Numbered from the stretch's first letter, positions 1-9,925 are shown. The stretch is DNA of 64,000 bases from Oscillibacter sp. (GCA_022791875.1 JAAVZX010000077.1:62001-126000), one strand, 5' to 3'. Translations and numbers: made by a program. Notes: generated by a model from the letters alone, not told the origin.

Positions 1-426
1 ACCTTCTTTGTGAACCAGGCGGTCCTCCGCGTCATGATTCCCAACCGTTCCGGCAAAATCGTCAACATGTGTTCCCAGGCGGGCAAGTACGGCTTCCCCA
101 CCAACGTGGCCTACACCACCTCCAAGTTCGGCGTCACCGGCATGACCCAGTCCATCGCCATGTACGCCGCCCCCTACAACATCAACGTCAACTGCGTCTG
201 CCCCGGCATCGTCCGCACCAACATCTGGGAACGCGCCCTCGACGACATCCGCCGCCAGGGCGGCGACGCCGAAGCCTACTTCGAGTCCCGCCTCCAGGGC
301 ATCCCCCTCAAGCGCGCCCAAACCATGGAAGACATCGCCCACATGTTCCTCTACCTCTCCTCCTCCTACGCCGACAACATGACCGGCCAGGCCATCAACA
401 TCACCGGCGGGCGCGTCATGCACTAA
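1..426 (+). CDS. SDR family oxidoreductase, C-terminal part (5' end outside window)
   Basis: Open frame from window edge; SDR motif YTTSKFG (YxxxK) and C-terminal INITGG. Confidence 0.85.
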   Translation, partial: TFFVNQAVLRVMIPNRSGKIVNMCSQAGKYGFPTNVAYTTSKFGVTGMTQSIAMYAAPYNINVNCVCPGIVRTNIWERALDDIRRQGGDAEAYFESRLQGIPLKRAQTMEDIAHMFLYLSSSYADNMTGQAINITGGRVMH

Positions 427-439
427 GGTGCCTGCCAGA

Positions 440-550
440 CCCCGCGGGGGGACGGGGGGCCTCCGGCGGCCAGGGGCTTTGCCCCTGGACCCCACCAGGG
501 AGGCACGCGCCTCCCTGGACCCTGGCAGATCAGTCCCTTTTTGTGGGACT
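440..550. repeat. GC-rich intergenic palindromic repeat, module A copy 1
   Basis: gggggcctccggcggccaggggctttgcccctggaccccaccagggaggcacgcgcctccctggaccctggcagatcagtccctttttgtg; near-identical copies at ~20957, ~32922 and inverted ~19066; contains two hairpins (470-488, ~495-518). Confidence 0.85.
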
Positions 551-610
551 GGCTGTTGATGTGCTGCCTGCTGTTTAATTACTTTTTTGCTTGAAAGGAG
601 CTTCTATCCT

Positions 611-1423
611 ATGACTAATGCTGAAATTATGAATAAATTCTCTTTGGAGGGCAAGACCGCTCTTGTTACTGGAGGGTGCTACGGAATCGGCTTTGCGATC
701 GCTCACGCCCTCCACGCTGCCGGTGCCGCGGTCGCCTTCTGCGCCACCAGCGACACCTCCGTGGAAAAGGCCCTGGCCGCTTACCATGCCGAGGGCATGG
801 ACGACGTGAAGGGCTACGTCTGCGACGTGACCAAGGAAGCCGAGGTCAAGGACCTCATCGCCAAGGTTGAGAAGGACTTCGCCCCCGTCGACATCCTCGT
901 CAACAACGCCGGAATCATCAAGCGCATCCCCATGTGCGACATGACTGTGGAGGACTTCGAGCGCGTGGTCCAGGTGGACCTGACGGCCCCCTTCATCGTC
1001 TCCAAGGCGGTCCTCCCCGGCATGATCGACCGCGGACACGGCAAGATCATCAACGTCTGCTCCATCCTCAGCGAGCTGGGCCGCGAAACCGTCGCCGCCT
1101 ACACCGCAGCTAAAGGCGGCTTGAAGCTCCTGACGCAGAACATCTGCTCCGAGTTCGGCGGCAAGAACATCCAGTGCAACGGCATCGGCCCCGGCTACAT
1201 TGCCACCCAGCAGACCGCCCCCCTCCGGGAGCGCCAGCCCGACGGCTCCCGCCACCCCTTCGACCAGTTCATCGTAGGCCGCACACCGGCAGGCCGCTGG
1301 GGCGAGGCGGAAGACCTGATGGGCCCCGCAATCTTCCTGGCCTCCGACGCCTCCAACTTCGTCAACGGACACGTTCTCTACGTAGACGGCGGCGTCCTGG
1401 CCTACATCGGCAAACAGCCCTGA
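611..1423 (+). CDS. SDR family oxidoreductase (gluconate 5-dehydrogenase / KduD-like)
   Basis: Rossmann TGGCYGIG, NNAG, YTAAKGG motifs; AAAGGAG upstream of ATG 611 (ORF track starts in-frame at 587). Confidence 0.85.
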   Translation: MTNAEIMNKFSLEGKTALVTGGCYGIGFAIAHALHAAGAAVAFCATSDTSVEKALAAYHAEGMDDVKGYVCDVTKEAEVKDLIAKVEKDFAPVDILVNNAGIIKRIPMCDMTVEDFERVVQVDLTAPFIVSKAVLPGMIDRGHGKIINVCSILSELGRETVAAYTAAKGGLKLLTQNICSEFGGKNIQCNGIGPGYIATQQTAPLRERQPDGSRHPFDQFIVGRTPAGRWGEAEDLMGPAIFLASDASNFVNGHVLYVDGGVLAYIGKQP

Positions 1424-1488
1424 GTAGGGGCCGGGCTCTGTCCCGGCCCGTTCCCCCGCAAGCCTTTGCAGCACTGTGAAAAAAGCAG

Positions 1489-1519
1489 CGGCCCGCTCCC
1501 CAAAGAGCGGGCCGTTTTT
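1489..1519 (+). terminator. intrinsic terminator downstream of SDR gene
   Basis: cggcccgctc-cccaaa-gagcgggccg followed by ttttt. Confidence 0.8.
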
Positions 1520-1538
1520 CAGATCATGGCACAGCGCG

Positions 1539-2582
1539 TCAGCACAACCTCCGGATGCTCCCCCGCAGCTCCGGCGTCACCTCCGGGATGACATAATCAT
1601 GCACCTCCACGCTTTCCCGCTCCACCAGCTCAATCAAGCGGCTCACCGTCAGCTTGGCCACCCGCTCACAGGAGGTCCCGATCACCGACAGCGGCGGCGT
1701 GGTATAGAGGGCGTAGTCCGTGTCGTCGATCCCCAGCAGGGAGATGTCCTCCGGAATCCGCAGGCCCATGTCCCGGATGGCCTCGAAGGTGCCCATGAGC
1801 ATGGTGGCGGAGCTGGCGCACAGGGCCGTGGGCAGGCTGTCCGCGTTCCGCTGGAGGACCCGCCGCGTGGCGTTGTACCCCCCCTGGCGGCGGTTGAACG
1901 CGCCGTATTCCAGGTAGCGGCTCCGGTCGAAGGGAATCCCGGCGGCGGCCAAGGCCGTCTCGAAGCCCTCCAGGCGGTCCTGGACGGTGAGCTTGTTGGG
2001 CTCCCCGGTCACGAACGCGATGTTCCGGTGTCCTTGCCGCAGAAGCTCCTCCGCCGCCATCTGGCCGCATCGGAAATTGTCGTAATTGACGGAGATCATG
2101 TTAGGGGACGGACTGCGCCGGATCTGGTTGTAGAGCACCAGTTTGTGCTCCTGAGCGGCCAGGCGGTCCAGCACGTCCTGCTCCAGGTGGTCCCCCACCA
2201 GGATGCCGCCGGAAATACTGCGGCTCTGGAAGAGGCGGTCGATATCGCTCATATTTTTCTCGCTGATGATGGTGGTCATGAGGTTGTACTCCCGCCGGTT
2301 GGCCACGTCGATGGCGAAGGCAATGTAGTCGTAGAAGAACTGGGAGCGGGAGATGGTGTACTCGTCGCCGGAGGCGTTCAGGTCGATGATAAAGAGGCAG
2401 AGAATCCGGTTTTTCATGCCCACCAGGTTCCGCGCGGCGGAATCGGGGAAGTAGTGGTTCTCCCGGATCACCCGCTCCACCTTCTGCCGCGTCTTCGCGG
2501 AGACGCCGGGGTGCCCGTTCAGCACCCGGGACACGGTGGTGCGGGACACATTGGCCAAACGTGCGATTTCGGTACTGTCCAT
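1539..2582 (-). CDS. LacI family transcriptional regulator
   Basis: N-terminal HTH STEIARLANVSRTTVSRVLNGHPGVSAKTRQKV plus periplasmic-binding-like effector domain. Confidence 0.92.
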   Translation of the reverse strand: MDSTEIARLANVSRTTVSRVLNGHPGVSAKTRQKVERVIRENHYFPDSAARNLVGMKNRILCLFIIDLNASGDEYTISRSQFFYDYIAFAIDVANRREYNLMTTIISEKNMSDIDRLFQSRSISGGILVGDHLEQDVLDRLAAQEHKLVLYNQIRRSPSPNMISVNYDNFRCGQMAAEELLRQGHRNIAFVTGEPNKLTVQDRLEGFETALAAAGIPFDRSRYLEYGAFNRRQGGYNATRRVLQRNADSLPTALCASSATMLMGTFEAIRDMGLRIPEDISLLGIDDTDYALYTTPPLSVIGTSCERVAKLTVSRLIELVERESVEVHDYVIPEVTPELRGSIRRLC

Positions 2583-2717
2583 GAAAAGTTTCCCTTCTGT
2601 AGAATCCGGTTCTATTGACAGGGATTTTCTCCTGCTTACAGATAAAAGATAGCATAAATCCGAACCTTTTACAAGCCTTTTTTCACAAAGACTCCTACAG
2701 CTCCCGTTAAGAACAGC

Positions 2718-3212
2718 TTACAGGACGCACGCCCCCACGCATACCATCTCCGCGAACCGGGCAAAGGACGGCGCAGTCTCCGTCGTTTCTTCAAATTCCG
2801 GTTCGGCCCCATGAACGATCACACCATCTGACATACGAATTGCATAATATTCGTATCCGCTGGCAACAGAAAGACAGATTGGCAAATGGCCATCCCAAAA
2901 CCTTACGACTGCGCTCTTCCATTCTGCATCGTTTTCGTCAACAGCCGCCTGTAAACTCATTAGCTCAAACTCGTTCCATCTGAACACATCATCACCTTGT
3001 CTGACGAAATCATCTGCACACAGAAACCACACGGTTTTATCCGGGCTTACACAGTCTGAAAAGCTGTTTATGAACATTACCCATTCATCTGGTATGTTGC
3101 TGTACCGGTTGCTGATACACGCAGGCAGACTGCAAGGGCTGACATTCCGCCGCGATATAGTCCAGCCCTTTTTCCGCAGGGCATCATAAATGCGGTTGAT
3201 TAAATCTTCCAC
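2718..3212 (-). CDS. hypothetical protein
   Basis: 164 aa ORF, no competing ORF with better support; family (SMI1/KNR4-like?) uncertain. Confidence 0.55.
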   Translation of the reverse strand: MEDLINRIYDALRKKGWTISRRNVSPCSLPACISNRYSNIPDEWVMFINSFSDCVSPDKTVWFLCADDFVRQGDDVFRWNEFELMSLQAAVDENDAEWKSAVVRFWDGHLPICLSVASGYEYYAIRMSDGVIVHGAEPEFEETTETAPSFARFAEMVCVGACVL

Positions 3213-3431
3213 GTCTTCATCCCCTCTGAATATCCTGAAATCTGCTGAACAGAATTATAGCAAACAGCAGGCGTTCCTTCAAGACCGCAGCAGGGCTCGC
3301 CCCCGCCCAAAACTAGCACAAACAGTCGAAAAACTGCCGTTTTTGTTGAAAACGCACAAGAGGCACCGCAATAATTTGGCGGTAAATTATGGATCATGTC
3401 ACATATGGGATATTGTCTTTATTTTCCACAT

Positions 3432-3452
3432 CTGTTAACATTATGTTAACAG
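3432..3452. promoter_or_regulatory. 21-bp near-perfect palindrome, candidate operator in divergent intergenic region
   Basis: ctgttaacattatgttaacag; symmetric except for the central base, contains two GTTAAC boxes. Confidence 0.5.
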
Positions 3453-3522
3453 GAAGCCTGCGGACCGCTTCACCGTGCGGACCGCCCGCACGGCCTGCAC
3501 AAAAGAAGGGGGAAGACGCAGG

Positions 3523-4779
3523 ATGGAAAGCACAGTGGATTTTGACTTCTGGGGCACGACGCTGCAAAAATACAAGGGCACAGCGGAACACGTGGAGGTG
3601 CCGGAGGGCACCGAGATCATACGGGGGACCTACGTTTTCGTAGGCTGTCCCGACTTGAAGAGCATCACCTTCCCCTCCAGCGTCACGGAGATCCGCTCCG
3701 CCCTCGCCTACCACGTCTCCCCCATTTCGGACTGCCGGAATCTGGAGAAAATTACCCTCATGGGCCGGCACGTCAAGCTGGGCAACCGCATCTTCGGCAT
3801 GGGCGGCTACAGCGGACCCAACCGGGTCCTCCGCCACCTCCCCGTGATCATCTGCGCGCCCAACATGCTCCTCCGGGAGCTGAAATCCGAGTACAAGGTG
3901 GGCGCGGTCCTGGGCTACGCGCAGCTCCGCCGGGACAAGGTGGACATGCCCAGCGAGGTGGAGGAGCAGTACATGAAGTACATCCGCTGTCAGAGGAAAA
4001 CCATCTTTGACGTGGCCGTCCGCTTCCCGCCCCTTCTGGAGATTATGCTGGAGGAGCAAATCATCCTCCGCTCCGACTTCGACGAGGTCTGGGACCTGGC
4101 CCGCCGGGAGCGGAACCCGGAAGTCACCAGGATGCTCCAGAGCTACCGCGGGCGCTTCGCCAGGCTCACCACCAAGGAGCGTCAGGCGCGCAAGGCCCAG
4201 GCCACCCTGGAGGCCGAGGCCAAGGAGAGCGGCCTCTACACCGCCGCCCTGGCTGAAAAGCTCTGGCGCTTCGAGGAGCTCCCCGACGGCGGACTCCGCC
4301 TCCTGGAGTACATCGGACGGGAGAAGGAGATCAGGACGCCCCAGAAGATCAGCCGCCAGCCCGTGGTGGAGATCGGCCCCCGGGCCTTCCGGAACAAGCG
4401 GGCCGTGTCCATCGAGATCCGCAAGGGCATCCGGATTCTCCGGAGCCGCGCCTTTGAGGGGTGCAGGGCCTTGGAGGAGGTCATTCTGCCCCAGGGGCTT
4501 CAGATGGTGGAGGACGACGTGTTTGAAGGGTGCAGGAACCTGCGGGCCGTCGTGTTCCCAAGAGGCATGAAGTGGCTGCGCCACAACTCCTTCAAGGGCT
4601 GTGAGAATCTCGAAAAGGTCGTCTTCCCCGCCCGGGTGAAGCACTACGGCTGCTTCGGCGAGGAGCACCCTGACATCCTCGATTTCACCGGCTGCGGCAA
4701 AGTGACCCTCTGCGCCTCCGCCGGGAGCTACATCGAAGCCTATGCCAAGCACCACAATATTCCCTTCGAGCCAATCTGA
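3523..4779 (+). CDS. BspA-like leucine-rich-repeat (LRR_5) protein
   Basis: Repeats such as IGPRAFRNKRAVSIEIRKGIRILRSRAFEGCRALEEVILPQGLQMVEDDVFEGCRNLRAVVFP; likely ATG 3523 inside ORF 3475-4779. Confidence 0.8.
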   Translation: MESTVDFDFWGTTLQKYKGTAEHVEVPEGTEIIRGTYVFVGCPDLKSITFPSSVTEIRSALAYHVSPISDCRNLEKITLMGRHVKLGNRIFGMGGYSGPNRVLRHLPVIICAPNMLLRELKSEYKVGAVLGYAQLRRDKVDMPSEVEEQYMKYIRCQRKTIFDVAVRFPPLLEIMLEEQIILRSDFDEVWDLARRERNPEVTRMLQSYRGRFARLTTKERQARKAQATLEAEAKESGLYTAALAEKLWRFEELPDGGLRLLEYIGREKEIRTPQKISRQPVVEIGPRAFRNKRAVSIEIRKGIRILRSRAFEGCRALEEVILPQGLQMVEDDVFEGCRNLRAVVFPRGMKWLRHNSFKGCENLEKVVFPARVKHYGCFGEEHPDILDFTGCGKVTLCASAGSYIEAYAKHHNIPFEPI

Positions 4780-4785
4780 ACGCAC

Positions 4786-4819
4786 AAGAACCGGATGGAC
4801 CGCGCCATCCGGTTCTTTT
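4786..4819. terminator. bidirectional-type terminator between convergent genes
   Basis: aagaaccggatgg-accgcg-ccatccggttctttt. Confidence 0.8.
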
Positions 4820-4821
4820 CG

Positions 4822-5676
4822 TCACGTTACCGCCTGCAACGCCTCCGTCAAGCGGGCGAAGTCCTCCAGCGTCAGCCGTTCCCCCCGGACCCCCGCCGGG
4901 AGCCCGCAGGCCGAAACGGCCTCCTCCGCCGCCGCCTTCCCCAGCTCCGGGAACGCGGCGGCAAGGCTGTTCACCAGCGTTTTCCGCCGCAGTAAGAACG
5001 CCCCCCGGACCACCCGGAAAAACAGCGCCTCATCTCCAACTTCCACCGCGGGCCGCGTCCGCCGCACACAGCGCAACACCGCCGAATGCACCTTCGGCGG
5101 CGGCAGGAACTTCTCGCGGGGCACGTCCAGCACCACCGCCGTCTCCATGTGGTACTGCAAAAAGGCGGTAAAGGCCCCGCCGTCCCCGGAGCCCTGGGGC
5201 GCGGCCAGACGCCGGGCCACCTCCCGCTGGAGCAGCACCGTCACCGTCCGGAACGCCGCCGTCTCCACCAGCTTCGTCAGCACGGGCGTGGTGATGTTGT
5301 AGGGCAGATTCGCGCAGACGATGGGCGTCAGGCCGGAAAATTTCTCCGCCGCCAGGGCCTCCAGATCCAGCTTCAAGACGTCGCCGTGGACGATCTCAAC
5401 GTTGGAGTACGGCACCGACTCCGCCAGCACCGGCAGCAGCGCCCCGTCCAGCTCCACCGACACCACCTTCCCCGCCCGCCGGGCCAGCTCCGCTGTCAGG
5501 CACCCCGCCCCCGGGCCGATCTCCAGCACGCCGCAGGTCCCATCGGCCTCGGACGCATCGGCGATATCCGCGGGGACCTGGGGGTCGATGAGGAAATTCT
5601 GGCCCATGGATTTGGAGAAATGGAAGCCGTGCCGGGCCAGCAGGCCCCGCAGTTCAACCGGGTCGCAGAGATTCAT
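4822..5676 (-). CDS. rsmA: 16S rRNA (adenine(1518)-N(6)/adenine(1519)-N(6))-dimethyltransferase
   Basis: SMGQNFLID, VLEIGPGAGCLTAEL, NLPYNITTPVL motifs. Confidence 0.93.
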   Translation of the reverse strand: MNLCDPVELRGLLARHGFHFSKSMGQNFLIDPQVPADIADASEADGTCGVLEIGPGAGCLTAELARRAGKVVSVELDGALLPVLAESVPYSNVEIVHGDVLKLDLEALAAEKFSGLTPIVCANLPYNITTPVLTKLVETAAFRTVTVLLQREVARRLAAPQGSGDGGAFTAFLQYHMETAVVLDVPREKFLPPPKVHSAVLRCVRRTRPAVEVGDEALFFRVVRGAFLLRRKTLVNSLAAAFPELGKAAAEEAVSACGLPAGVRGERLTLEDFARLTEALQAVT

Positions 5677-5742
5677 GGCAAAATCCGCCTTTCGTTCCGT
5701 TTGCTACACAGTATACCAGAAATGGCGGTTTTTGCAAGACGC

Positions 5743-6114
5743 TTATTGCTCGGATTTCCCCCGCGGCCACACCAGCCCCACACCGGACAGCAGCAGGTAG
5801 ACCCCGAAGGGCTTCCGCAGGATTTCCACATCCACCGCGTTGGAGATCCACGCCCCCGCCAGGGCCGCGATCAGCGCCGCGGGCACCGCCGTTTTCAGTG
5901 TCGGCTTGTCCAGATAGCCGTTTTTCGTGTGGCACACCAGGGCGCTGAATGCGGCGGGCAGGAAGAAGAGCAGGTTGATTCCCTGGGCGGTCCGCTGGTC
6001 CACGCCCAGAAACAAGGTCATGATCAGGAGCAGCAGGGTCCCCCCGCCCACGCCCCAGGCGGAGATGACGCTGGCCCCCAGGCCGCACAGAAACGGCAGC
6101 ACCCAGTCCGTCAC
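5743..6114 (-). CDS. TSUP (TauE/SafE) family permease, half-size
   Basis: VTDWVLPFLCGLGASVISAWGVGGGTLLLLIMTLFLG; GTG 6114 overlaps the upstream stop (GTGA). Confidence 0.75.
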   Translation of the reverse strand: MTDWVLPFLCGLGASVISAWGVGGGTLLLLIMTLFLGVDQRTAQGINLLFFLPAAFSALVCHTKNGYLDKPTLKTAVPAALIAALAGAWISNAVDVEILRKPFGVYLLLSGVGLVWPRGKSEQ

Positions 6115-6467
6115 AGCAGATACTTCACCCCCGCATAGAAAAGGAATCCGGCAAAGAGCCATTTCAGGAGCTTCACGGGAATTTTCCCGTACAGCTTCCC
6201 GCCGATCCACCCGCCCGGCAGGCCCCCCGCCAGATACGGCAGGGCCGTCCAGAGGGACACGCCGCCGCGAAAGAGATACACTCCGGCGGACACCAGGCAG
6301 ACGGGGAAGATGACCCCCACGCAGGTGGCGTACAGCTTCCTCTGGGGCAGGTTCCCGAACCGTGAGACGATGGGCAGGAAGACCATCCCGCCGCCGCCCC
6401 CGAACATGCCGTTGGCGAACCCCGCCAGGCCCCCCGCCGCCAAAGGCGCAATTTTTTCGCGCTTCAT
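6111..6467 (-). CDS. TSUP (TauE/SafE) family permease, half-size
   Basis: GGLAGFANGMFGGGGGMVFLPIV motif; hydrophobic. Confidence 0.75.
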   Translation of the reverse strand: MKREKIAPLAAGGLAGFANGMFGGGGGMVFLPIVSRFGNLPQRKLYATCVGVIFPVCLVSAGVYLFRGGVSLWTALPYLAGGLPGGWIGGKLYGKIPVKLLKWLFAGFLFYAGVKYLL

Positions 6468-6575
6468 ACCGCACCCAGCCTCCGATTCAAAAATGTACCC
6501 CTCCGCCCAAAGGCCCCAAGCGGCCCCAGCGCGGAGGGCGAGAGGCCCAAGCCTCTCACAACGGAGAAAGGGAAC

Positions 6576-6767
6576 TTACTTCATCTGGAAGCTCTGGCAG
6601 TCCGTGCACTCAACCATGGTGGGATTGGCCTCGTGAGTGCCCACCTGAATGGTGGTCAGGCCGCAGTACTGCGTATCCTGGCAGTGGTTCGCGCAGTTGT
6701 TGACGGTGCATTTAATGCTCTGGTTCGGCGTGCAAGCGCAGCCGCCGTTGGTGCAATCCTTAGTCAT
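6576..6767 (-). CDS. DUF1540 domain-containing Cys-rich protein
   Basis: MTKDCTNGGCACTPNQSIKCTVNNCANHC...CTDCQSF; GGAGGG upstream of ATG 6767. Confidence 0.8.
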   Translation of the reverse strand: MTKDCTNGGCACTPNQSIKCTVNNCANHCQDTQYCGLTTIQVGTHEANPTMVECTDCQSFQMK

Positions 6768-6866
6768 AAAAGGACCCTCCCGCATCAAAATTTTTGGCCT
6801 ATCGCCGATGCTATTGTGTGCGGACGGGCGGAATCTATGTACTGGGAAATTGTGCATGTTTTTTGT

Positions 6867-7020
6867 GCCTCCGGCGGGTTACTTTTTCTCGAGAGAAAAA
6901 GTAACCAAAAAGAGCTTTCATACCGCTCTATGCCCTGGTGGGTGTTAAGGTCTGTCACACGGTAACGAAGCGTAAGCGAGTGGGACCTTCCATGTCAATG
7001 GAAGGTCCCACACATTTTTA
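6867..7020. repeat. intergenic palindromic repeat, modules B+C copy 1
   Basis: cctccggcgggttactttttctcgagagaaaaagtaac ... cacacggtaacgaagcg ... gtgggaccttccatgtcaatggaaggtcccacacattttt. Confidence 0.8.
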
Positions 7021-7073
7021 TGAAATTCCGAATTGTCTTTCTTTCGTGGCTATTCTTTCACGATATACACATC

Positions 7074-7187
7074 TGTAGGGGCGGACCTCTGTGTCCGCCC
7101 TTCCCCCGCGCCCTGGCAATTGCGTTGGATGGCAACCGTAGGGGCCGCCGCCCTCGGCGGCCCTTCCCCCGCGACCACACGCTTGCG
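7074..7187. repeat. GTAGGGGCSGxx...GxCCGCCC palindromic repeat, module D, two tandem copies
   Basis: gtaggggcggacctctgtgtccgccc and gtaggggccgccgccctcggcggccc. Confidence 0.75.
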
Positions 7188-7220
7188 GAGGTGATTCCCT
7201 ACCACCACAAGGCCCTGATG

Positions 7221-8312
7221 TTAATCCATATACGCAGGCAAAAACGCCCCCGCCCCCGTATACTCCGCGATCATCTGCATCTCCGAATAAGTCTTCTCAT
7301 TCAGCGACACACCCTCCCGCAGCACGCGCTCCCGCGCCTCAGCGGCCTTCTCGCCGTGGATGAAGATACGCTCCGCGCCCTCGGCCTTATCCGACTCCCG
7401 CACCTCTTCCAGATACTTTGTCAGCGCGTCCTTAATCGCCTGCTTATCGCCGAACATCCCGTAATCCACCGCGATAAAGCACTGCGCAATATTGGACCGC
7501 CCCGGCGTCTTGTAAATATAATTCGACGTAGTGCCGCCGGAGAGAATCGCCGTGCAGATCTCGCACAGCATCGCGAATCCATACCCCTTATAGCCCGAGG
7601 TCGCCTCCCCGGAGCCGCCCAGAGGCAGAATGCCGCCGCCCGTCTTCCCGATGATATTTTTCAGCACCCGATCCGGGTCCGTGCTGTCGTGCCCCTTCTC
7701 GTCCAGCGCCCAGCCCGCAGGCAAACCGCTGCCCCGCTTCGCGTAGACCTCCAGCTTTCCCCGCGGCACGACGGTAGTAGCCGCGTCGAAGGAGAACGGA
7801 ATCGGGTCCGCGGGCATGGCGAACGCAATCGGGTTCGTCCCCAGCATGGCCTGACGGCCGAACGTGGGCACCAGAATGGCCTCCGTGTTGGTCATGCAGA
7901 TGCCGATCAGGTCTTCTTTCGCTGCCATTTTGGAGTAGTACCCGGCAATGCCGTAGTGGTTGGAGTTGCGCACGGTAATCATGCCGAAGCCGTGGGCCTT
8001 GGCCTTTTCGATGGCCATATTCATGGCCCAGACGCCCAAAGTCTGGCCCATGCAGTCGTTGCCCTCCACGACGGCGGACAGCGGCGTCTCGAAGACCACC
8101 TCCGGCTTCGCCCCCAGCTTCACCAGGCCCCCGGTGATCTCCTGGTGGTAGCGGATCAGGCGCTGGATGCCGTGGGACTCGATGCCCGAGAGGTCTGCGG
8201 CCAGAAGGACCTCCGTGATCTGGCGGGCCTCCTCGTCGGAAAATTTGTAGCCCTTGAAGACCTCCTGGCAGAACTTCTCAAGCTCCTGGTACGACACATG
8301 ATGATACTGCAT
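7221..8312 (-). CDS. Ldh family oxidoreductase (malate/L-lactate/ureidoglycolate dehydrogenase type)
   Basis: GIESHGIQRL, NSNHYGIAGYY, LGTNPIAFAMP, GYKGYG motifs. Confidence 0.9.
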   Translation of the reverse strand: MQYHHVSYQELEKFCQEVFKGYKFSDEEARQITEVLLAADLSGIESHGIQRLIRYHQEITGGLVKLGAKPEVVFETPLSAVVEGNDCMGQTLGVWAMNMAIEKAKAHGFGMITVRNSNHYGIAGYYSKMAAKEDLIGICMTNTEAILVPTFGRQAMLGTNPIAFAMPADPIPFSFDAATTVVPRGKLEVYAKRGSGLPAGWALDEKGHDSTDPDRVLKNIIGKTGGGILPLGGSGEATSGYKGYGFAMLCEICTAILSGGTTSNYIYKTPGRSNIAQCFIAVDYGMFGDKQAIKDALTKYLEEVRESDKAEGAERIFIHGEKAAEARERVLREGVSLNEKTYSEMQMIAEYTGAGAFLPAYMD

Positions 8313-8490
8313 AAAAATTTCCTTCCCTTTCTGTCGGCGTTTTTTTGGTACGATACCTTTTATTATACCGCGTTTATTCCCCTCCCGTCAATGCACCGCA
8401 ATGCTGAATCAGGCCCATATTTTTACGGAAATTCCACAAAGCCCTTCCGGGGGCTATGGATTTATTTTCGTGAAAATATGCAAAACGGGC

Positions 8491-8519
8491 TTGAAAAGGT
8501 ATGACGTATGATGTATACT
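8491..8519 (+). promoter_or_regulatory. sigma-A type promoter for dgoD-like gene
   Basis: TTGAAA (8491-8496) - 17 nt - TATACT (8514-8519). Confidence 0.65.
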
Positions 8520-8590
8520 GGAACCATCTGGGAGCGTTTTCACGCTCATTGGCGGCATAAATTTTTTGAACTGGTTGAGAAAGGATGGGC

Positions 8591-9745
8591 ATGGCTATGA
8601 AAATCACGAACCTGAATCTTTATCTGGTGCGTCCCCGCTGGTGCTTCCTGGAGATGGAGACGGACGAGGGCGTTACCGGCTGGGGCGAACCGGTCCTGGA
8701 GGGCCACTGCGACGCCGTTAAAGCCTGCGTCGAGGAGATGAAGCCCTACCTCATCGGGCAGGACCCCGCCCGCATTGAGGACCTCTGGTCCACCATCTAC
8801 CGCGCGGGCTTCTACCGCGGCGGCGGCGTCCTCATGAGCGCCATCGCGGGCATTGATCAGGCCCTGTGGGACATCAAGGGCAAGGTCTTCGGCGCGCCCG
8901 TTTACCAGCTCATGGGCGGCAAGTGCCGCGACTCCATCAGGGTCTATTCCTGGATTGGCGGCGACCGCCCCTCCGACGTCGGCAAGGCCGCGAAGGAGCG
9001 CATGGACGCGGGTTTCACCGCCGTGAAGATGAACGCCACGGAAGAGCTGCAATTTATCGACAGCTACGCCAAAATCGACCAGGTTCTGGAGCGCGTTGCC
9101 TCCATCCGGGAAGCCTGCGGCAAGTATTTCGGCATTGCAGTGGACTTCCACGGCCGCGTACACAAGCCCATGGCGAAGCTCCTGGCGAAGAAGCTGGAGC
9201 AGTTCGACCCCATGTTCATCGAGGAGCCGGTTCTCTGCGAGAATATGGAGGACTTCCCGGAGATTGCCGCCGCCTGCAACGTCCCCATCGCCACCGGCGA
9301 ACGTCTTTTCACCCGCTGGGACTTCAAGCGCCTCCTGCAAACCGGCGGCGTAGACATCATCCAGCCCGACCTCTCCCACGCCGGCGGCCTGACGGAGGTC
9401 AAGAAGATTGCCTCTATGGCGGAAGCCTACGACGTAGCCCTGGCCCCCCACTGCCCCCTGGGCCCCATCGCCCTCTCCGCCTGCCTGAATGTGGACGCCA
9501 CCTGCTACAACGCCGCCATCCAGGAGCAGAGCATCGGCATCCACTACAACGTCGGCAAGAGCGTCCTGGACTACGTAAAGAACCAGTCCGACTTCGCCTT
9601 CGTAGACGGCTACGTCCAAATGCCCCAACTCCCCGGCCTTGGCGTCGACGTAAACAAGGACCTTGTCCTCGAAGAAGCCAAAACCCCGCACACATGGAAA
9701 AACCCCGTCTGGCGGCACAAGGACGGCTCTGTGGCCGAGTGGTAA
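8591..9745 (+). CDS. dgoD: D-galactonate dehydratase (enolase superfamily)
   Basis: [62 protein letters not shown] strongly resemble DgoD; start choice uncertain (8585/8591/8597). Confidence 0.87.
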   Translation: MAMKITNLNLYLVRPRWCFLEMETDEGVTGWGEPVLEGHCDAVKACVEEMKPYLIGQDPARIEDLWSTIYRAGFYRGGGVLMSAIAGIDQALWDIKGKVFGAPVYQLMGGKCRDSIRVYSWIGGDRPSDVGKAAKERMDAGFTAVKMNATEELQFIDSYAKIDQVLERVASIREACGKYFGIAVDFHGRVHKPMAKLLAKKLEQFDPMFIEEPVLCENMEDFPEIAAACNVPIATGERLFTRWDFKRLLQTGGVDIIQPDLSHAGGLTEVKKIASMAEAYDVALAPHCPLGPIALSACLNVDATCYNAAIQEQSIGIHYNVGKSVLDYVKNQSDFAFVDGYVQMPQLPGLGVDVNKDLVLEEAKTPHTWKNPVWRHKDGSVAEW

Positions 9746-9776
9746 ACGTGGTGCCTACCTACCCAGCCGGGCTTCC

Positions 9777-9925
9777 GGCCTCCGGCGGCTTACTTTTCTT
9801 GAAAGAAAAGTAAGCAAAAGAACTTTAATACCGCTCTACACATTGGCAGTTGCGAAAGCCTGTCACACGGTAACGTGGTGCGGTGCAGGTGGGTCCTTCC
9901 ACGGAAGGACCCACAGATTTTTTAT
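9777..9925. repeat. intergenic palindromic repeat, modules B+C copy 2
   Basis: ggcctccggcggcttacttttcttgaaagaaaagtaagc ... cacacggtaacgtggtgc ... gtgggtccttccacggaaggacccacagattttt. Confidence 0.8.

Noticed and set aside
5743-6467. Frameshifted single TauE/SafE transporter
   Set aside because: Two half-size ORFs with a clean GTGA overlap and individual start look like the known half-size pair arrangement rather than a frameshift, though not excluded.
7020-8504. 494-aa plus-strand ORF
   Set aside because: Antisense to the Ldh-family gene and initiated inside intergenic repeats.
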